Shown here piece after piece: positions 5,599 through 8,338 of a stretch of DNA of 8,338 bases. Origin of the DNA: an archaeon (GTDB lineage Archaea > Thermoproteota > Nitrososphaeria > Nitrososphaerales > UBA183); assembly GCA_021807225.1 (NCBI GenBank), contig JAKAPI010000029.1, positions 1 to 8,338 of the forward strand. The letters are read 5' to 3'. Position 1 is the stretch's first letter, and every line of letters starts with the position of its first letter. Position numbers and translations under genes: made by a program. The notes below the pieces were generated by a model, which had not been told where the DNA came from, searched no databases, and worked only from the letters and a program-made list of their open reading frames with translations.

Positions 5599-5622
5599 TT
5601 CGGAAAGCCGAACTTAGTTCGG
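5599..5622 (-). promoter_or_regulatory. Dyad symmetry between the rpl12 TATA box and start (possible operator or leader switch)
   Basis: A perfect 6-bp inverted repeat, CCGAAC-TTA-GTTCGG (5608-5622), abuts the rpl12 TATA box. A third copy of the arm, TTCGG (5599-5603), can pair with CCGAA (5608-5612) around AAAG, so the middle arm has two exclusive partners. With transcription predicted to start near 5600, the larger dyad would lie upstream of the start and act as DNA, as an operator would. If transcription starts further upstream, both could form in RNA. This is seen in the sequence; the function is inferred. Confidence 0.45.
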
Positions 5623-5637
5623 TATTTAACTATTTGA
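5623..5637 (-). promoter_or_regulatory. rpl12 promoter (BRE and TATA box)
   Basis: On the minus strand the bases read TCAAATAGTTAAATA, a BRE-like TCAAATA (5637-5631) followed by a TATA-like TTAAATA (5629-5623). It is the best archaeal promoter match in the window. The predicted start near 5600 leaves about 7 nt before the ATG at 5593. Confidence 0.7.
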
Positions 5638-5710
5638 GGCGGAAACGACGCCGGTTCTTCTCTTCGCTGCGCCAGCCCCGTCCGGGAGGGTGCGTCGGCG
5701 CCGTCCCAAG

Positions 5711-5718
5711 TTTATCTA
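5711..5718 (+). promoter_or_regulatory. alaS: alaS promoter (TATA-like box)
   Basis: TTTATCTA lies 31-38 nt before the TTG start of alaS and predicts a start near 5740, giving a leader of about 9 nt without a ribosome-binding site. The GC-rich stretch 5641-5710 between this box and the rpl12 promoter holds several short complementary segments (for example GCGCC 5670-5674 with GGCGC 5697-5701), but I see no gene or clear signal there. Confidence 0.55.
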
Positions 5719-5748
5719 CTTCAGACCGGGGGACTCTTCCAAGCCTAG

Positions 5749-8338
5749 TTGAATGAAAAGAAGCAAGCCCTGAAGGCGAAGTTCTCAGCCGACTACAGGC
5801 GATACTACTACGTCGACCTCTTCAGGCGCGAGGGCTTCCTGAGGAAGAAGTGCGAGAGCTGCGGGAAGTTCTTCTGGACGCTCGACCCCGAGAGGCGGCG
5901 CTGCGACGACCAGCCCTGCTCGCCGTACAGCTTCATCGGCTCCCCCCCGACCTCGAAGAAGTTCAGCTACGTCGGAGCCTGGGACGCCGTCGAGTCGTTC
6001 TTCGCAAGGAAGGGCCACGCCATCGTGAAGCGGTACCCTGTCGTCAGCCGCTGGCGCCCCGACCTCTACTTCACCGTCGCCTCGATCATCGACTTCCAGA
6101 GGGTCGAAGGGGGCAAGGTCGTCTTCTCTCTCCCCGCCAACCCGCTCGTCGTCCCCCAGATGTGCCTGAGGTTCAACGACGTCCCCACCGTGGGGGTCAA
6201 CGGGAAGCACGGGACGTCCTTCTGCATGATCGGCCAGACCGCCCTGGCCAACAAGGAGGGGTACTGGAAGGACAGGACCATCGACCTGGACTTCGACCTG
6301 CTGACGAAGACATTCGGGATAAAGAAGGAGGACATCACCTTCGACGAAGATGTCTGGATGGGGTACGGTGCCTTCGGCTACTCGCTCCAGTACAACGTGC
6401 GGGGGCTCGAGACCGGGAACGCGGTCTTCACCGCCTTCGAGGGGAGCCCTGACAAGTACGTCGCGCTCAAGGAGCCCGTCGTCGACATGGGCGCGGGCCT
6501 GGAGCGCCTCAGCTGGCTCAGCCAGGGGACGCCGACCGCCTACGACTCATACTTCGCCCCTATCCTGAAGCGGATGAAAGAGGACAACCGCGTCGAGTAC
6601 GACGAGAAGCTCTTCCGCCGCTACTCCGCCCTCGCGGGAGAGATCAACCTCGACGAGTACCACAACCTGGACGACGCCAGGCAGAAGATAGCGAAGGCGC
6701 TCGGGGAGGACCCCTCGCGGCTCTGGAACCAGTTCGGTGCCCTGGAGGCCATGTACGCCATCGCTGACCACACAAGGACACTCCTCTTCGCCGTCGCCGA
6801 CGGGATGCTCCCCAGCAACTCGGGCGGGGGGTACAACCTCCGGATGATCTTCCGCAGGACCAGGAACTTCATCAACTACTACAGGTTCAAGCTGCAGGTC
6901 CCCGACCTGATCGACTGGCACATCTCCCAGCTCAAGGGGATGTACCCCGAGCTCGCCGAGCACGGCCCTGACGTCAAGGAGGTCCTGGGGGTCGAGGAGT
7001 CCAGGTTCACCTCCTCTTCGGAGCGGGTCGCGAAGATCGTCTCGTCGCTCTCCGGTCAGGGGAAGGAGGTGACCACCGACGAGCTGGTCCGACTGTACGA
7101 CTCTGACGGCGTCACCCCCGAGCAGCTGATCGAGGCCGGCGCCAAGGTCAGCCCTCCCGAAGGCTTCTACGAGAAGGTGCAGGCGCGCCACCTGACGAGG
7201 GAGCTCGAGCAGCCGAAGATGCAGTTCGACACGCGGAAGCTGAAGCCGACCAAGCTCTGGTACTACGAGGAGGGTGCGCCCCTCGACTTCAGCGCCAGGG
7301 TGGTCAAGGTCTTCCAGGGCGGGTACGTGGTCCTTGACAGGACGGTCTTCTACCCGCGCGGTGGGGGCCAGGAGCCGGACCGGGGGACGATCGCCAGGGC
7401 GAAGGTGGTGGACATCGAGAAGTACGGCGACGTGGTGATCCACAAGGTCGAAGGGACGGCCCCCAGGGCAGGGGCAAGGGTCGAGTGCCACGTCGACCAG
7501 AGGCGCAGAAGGAGGGTCACCCAGATCCACACCGCGACCCACATCATCAACGGCTCGTCGAGGCACGTCCTGGGGCCCTGGGTGTGGCAGCACTCGGCTT
7601 TCAAGGAAGAGGACTACGGGAGGATCGACATCACCCACTTCTCCCACCTCACGGAGGCCCAGGTCCAGAAGATCGAAGACCTGGCCAACGAGATCGTGAG
7701 GAAGAACCTGAAGATCAAGAACACCTTCATGCCGAGGCAGGAGGCCGAGTCGAAGTACGGCTTCAGGCTCTACCAGGGCGGGGTCGTGCCCGGGAGCCTG
7801 GTCAGGGTGGTCGACATCGGAGGGTGGGACATCGAAGCGTGCGGGGGGACGCACGCTGGGTCGACCGGCGAGGTGGGGCTGATCAAGATAAAGAAAGCCG
7901 AGCGGGTCCAGGACGGAGTCGAGCGGCTCGAGTTCGTGGCCGGGGAAGCGGCCATCGAGTACATGCACAAGATGGACTCGGAGCTGGGAGAGCTCTCCTC
8001 GATCCTGGGAACCCAGAGGGAGAACCTCCCCAGGGTCGCTCAGGGGATGCTTGGCGAGCTGCAGGAGTCCCGCGTCAGGGAGAAGGCCCTGGGGGAGAAG
8101 CTCGTCGAGCTTTCGTCCACCGGCGTCGCCTCTGAAGCGAGGGCCGTGGGGGGCGCGAAGCTTTACGTCTCCAGGAACCCTCCCCTCGGCGAGGAACAGA
8201 TTATTGCTCAGGGAGAGAAGAGCGTCGCCTCCGACCCCGCACTGGTCTACGTAGCCGTATTCTCGACAGGGAAGTCTGCGCGGATCATCTGCTTTGCGGG
8301 CGCGGCCGCGAGGCAGGCCGGGTTCGCCGCGGTTGACA
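5749..8338 (+). CDS. alaS: Alanyl-tRNA synthetase, archaeal type (3' end beyond the window)
   Basis: AlaS charges tRNA-Ala and removes misattached serine or glycine. The window holds 863 complete codons of about 900 expected, so only the end of the C-Ala domain is missing. The N-terminus has the archaeal extension with a likely zinc site (C35-x2-C38-x13-C52-x4-C57), then the class II core with RYPVVSRWRPDLYFTVASI (near 100) and motif 3 VDMGAGLERLSWL (245-257). The editing domain follows, with FYPRGGGQEPD (534-544), HTATH (H594, H598) and CGGTH (C698, H702), the complete metal-binding set, so editing should work. The start is TTG at 5749: a TAG precedes it in frame (5746-5748), the first internal in-frame Met is far inside the core, and NEKKQALKAKFSADYRRYY is a normal archaeal opening. 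ATG at 5753 is out of frame and stops after six codons. It is divergent from rpl12, whereas archaea often have rpl12 and alaS in tandem. Confidence 0.93.
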   Translation, partial: MNEKKQALKAKFSADYRRYYYVDLFRREGFLRKKCESCGKFFWTLDPERRRCDDQPCSPYSFIGSPPTSKKFSYVGAWDAVESFFARKGHAIVKRYPVVSRWRPDLYFTVASIIDFQRVEGGKVVFSLPANPLVVPQMCLRFNDVPTVGVNGKHGTSFCMIGQTALANKEGYWKDRTIDLDFDLLTKTFGIKKEDITFDEDVWMGYGAFGYSLQYNVRGLETGNAVFTAFEGSPDKYVALKEPVVDMGAGLERLSWLSQGTPTAYDSYFAPILKRMKEDNRVEYDEKLFRRYSALAGEINLDEYHNLDDARQKIAKALGEDPSRLWNQFGALEAMYAIADHTRTLLFAVADGMLPSNSGGGYNLRMIFRRTRNFINYYRFKLQVPDLIDWHISQLKGMYPELAEHGPDVKEVLGVEESRFTSSSERVAKIVSSLSGQGKEVTTDELVRLYDSDGVTPEQLIEAGAKVSPPEGFYEKVQARHLTRELEQPKMQFDTRKLKPTKLWYYEEGAPLDFSARVVKVFQGGYVVLDRTVFYPRGGGQEPDRGTIARAKVVDIEKYGDVVIHKVEGTAPRAGARVECHVDQRRRRRVTQIHTATHIINGSSRHVLGPWVWQHSAFKEEDYGRIDITHFSHLTEAQVQKIEDLANEIVRKNLKIKNTFMPRQEAESKYGFRLYQGGVVPGSLVRVVDIGGWDIEACGGTHAGSTGEVGLIKIKKAERVQDGVERLEFVAGEAAIEYMHKMDSELGELSSILGTQRENLPRVAQGMLGELQESRVREKALGEKLVELSSTGVASEARAVGGAKLYVSRNPPLGEEQIIAQGEKSVASDPALVYVAVFSTGKSARIICFAGAAARQAGFAAVD

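Noticed and set aside
5646..5701. Possible structured RNA in the GC-rich gap between the rpl12 and alaS promoters
   Set aside because: The complementary pieces are short and far apart, and the stretch lies upstream of both predicted transcription starts, so it is probably not transcribed.
6547..7968. 473-residue minus-strand open frame opposite alaS
   Set aside because: It is a shadow of the alaS coding sequence: the alaS frame has all core and editing motifs without interruption, while the opposite product is Leu/Pro/Asp/Val-rich with no recognisable domain.
1..8338. CRISPR arrays, insertion sequences, tRNA or rRNA genes, defence or toxin-antitoxin systems
   Set aside because: No spaced direct repeats, transposase frames, cloverleaf patterns or fitting small gene pairs were seen. 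The window is nearly filled by housekeeping genes.

Overview
The window is a gene-dense stretch of an archaeal chromosome, GC-rich and with strong G/C bias at third codon positions. The gene set fits the Nitrososphaeria/Thaumarchaeota side of the archaea: a LysW-type amino-acid carrier hydrolase (LysK), the archaeal/plant D-aminoacyl-tRNA deacylase (DtdA), archaeal SecE and Spt5, ribosomal proteins L11, L1, L10 and L12, and an archaeal-type alanyl-tRNA synthetase. The shortened L10 without an acidic tail and the style of the L12 protein point the same way. This placement is an inference from protein style and gene order. No rRNA or marker comparison was possible.

Layout. (1) 1-1152, forward: the last codons of an unidentified upstream gene overlap lysK by ATGA, so this is the end of a lysine/arginine biosynthesis operon. 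(2) 1149-1991, reverse: dtdA converges on lysK, and the two stop codons share one CTAG. (3) About 2001-2006: one TATA-like element lies between dtdA and secE and could serve both directions. (4) 2035-4804, forward: secE, spt5, rpl11, rpl1 and rpl10, the archaeal translocation, transcription-elongation and ribosomal-stalk cluster, with internal promoter-like boxes before spt5 and rpl1. (5) 4884-5231, forward: a small SnoaL/NTF2-like protein that is not part of the usual cluster. (6) 5288-5593, reverse: rpl12, which in most archaea directly follows rpl10 on the same strand, is inverted here with its own promoter and a dyad symmetry under it. A strong two-way hairpin terminator separates it from the SnoaL-like gene. 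(7) 5749 to the window end, forward: alaS, cut off by the window edge.

How it works together: Spt5, SecE and the L11/L1/L10/L12 proteins serve transcription elongation, membrane protein export and the ribosomal L1 arm and GTPase-associated stalk. AlaS and DtdA serve tRNA charging and its chiral proofreading. LysK finishes a carrier-protein-based lysine (or arginine) pathway.

The window is mainly housekeeping, and I see no new defence, mobile or biosynthetic system. The points worth a second look are regulatory and architectural: the flipped rpl12 with its dyad; two UUG-started genes (rpl11 and alaS) sharing a near-identical 19-nt start context, each with an out-of-frame ATG at the start; the shared TATA of dtdA and secE; and the SnoaL-like gene lodged in the ribosomal stalk locus.
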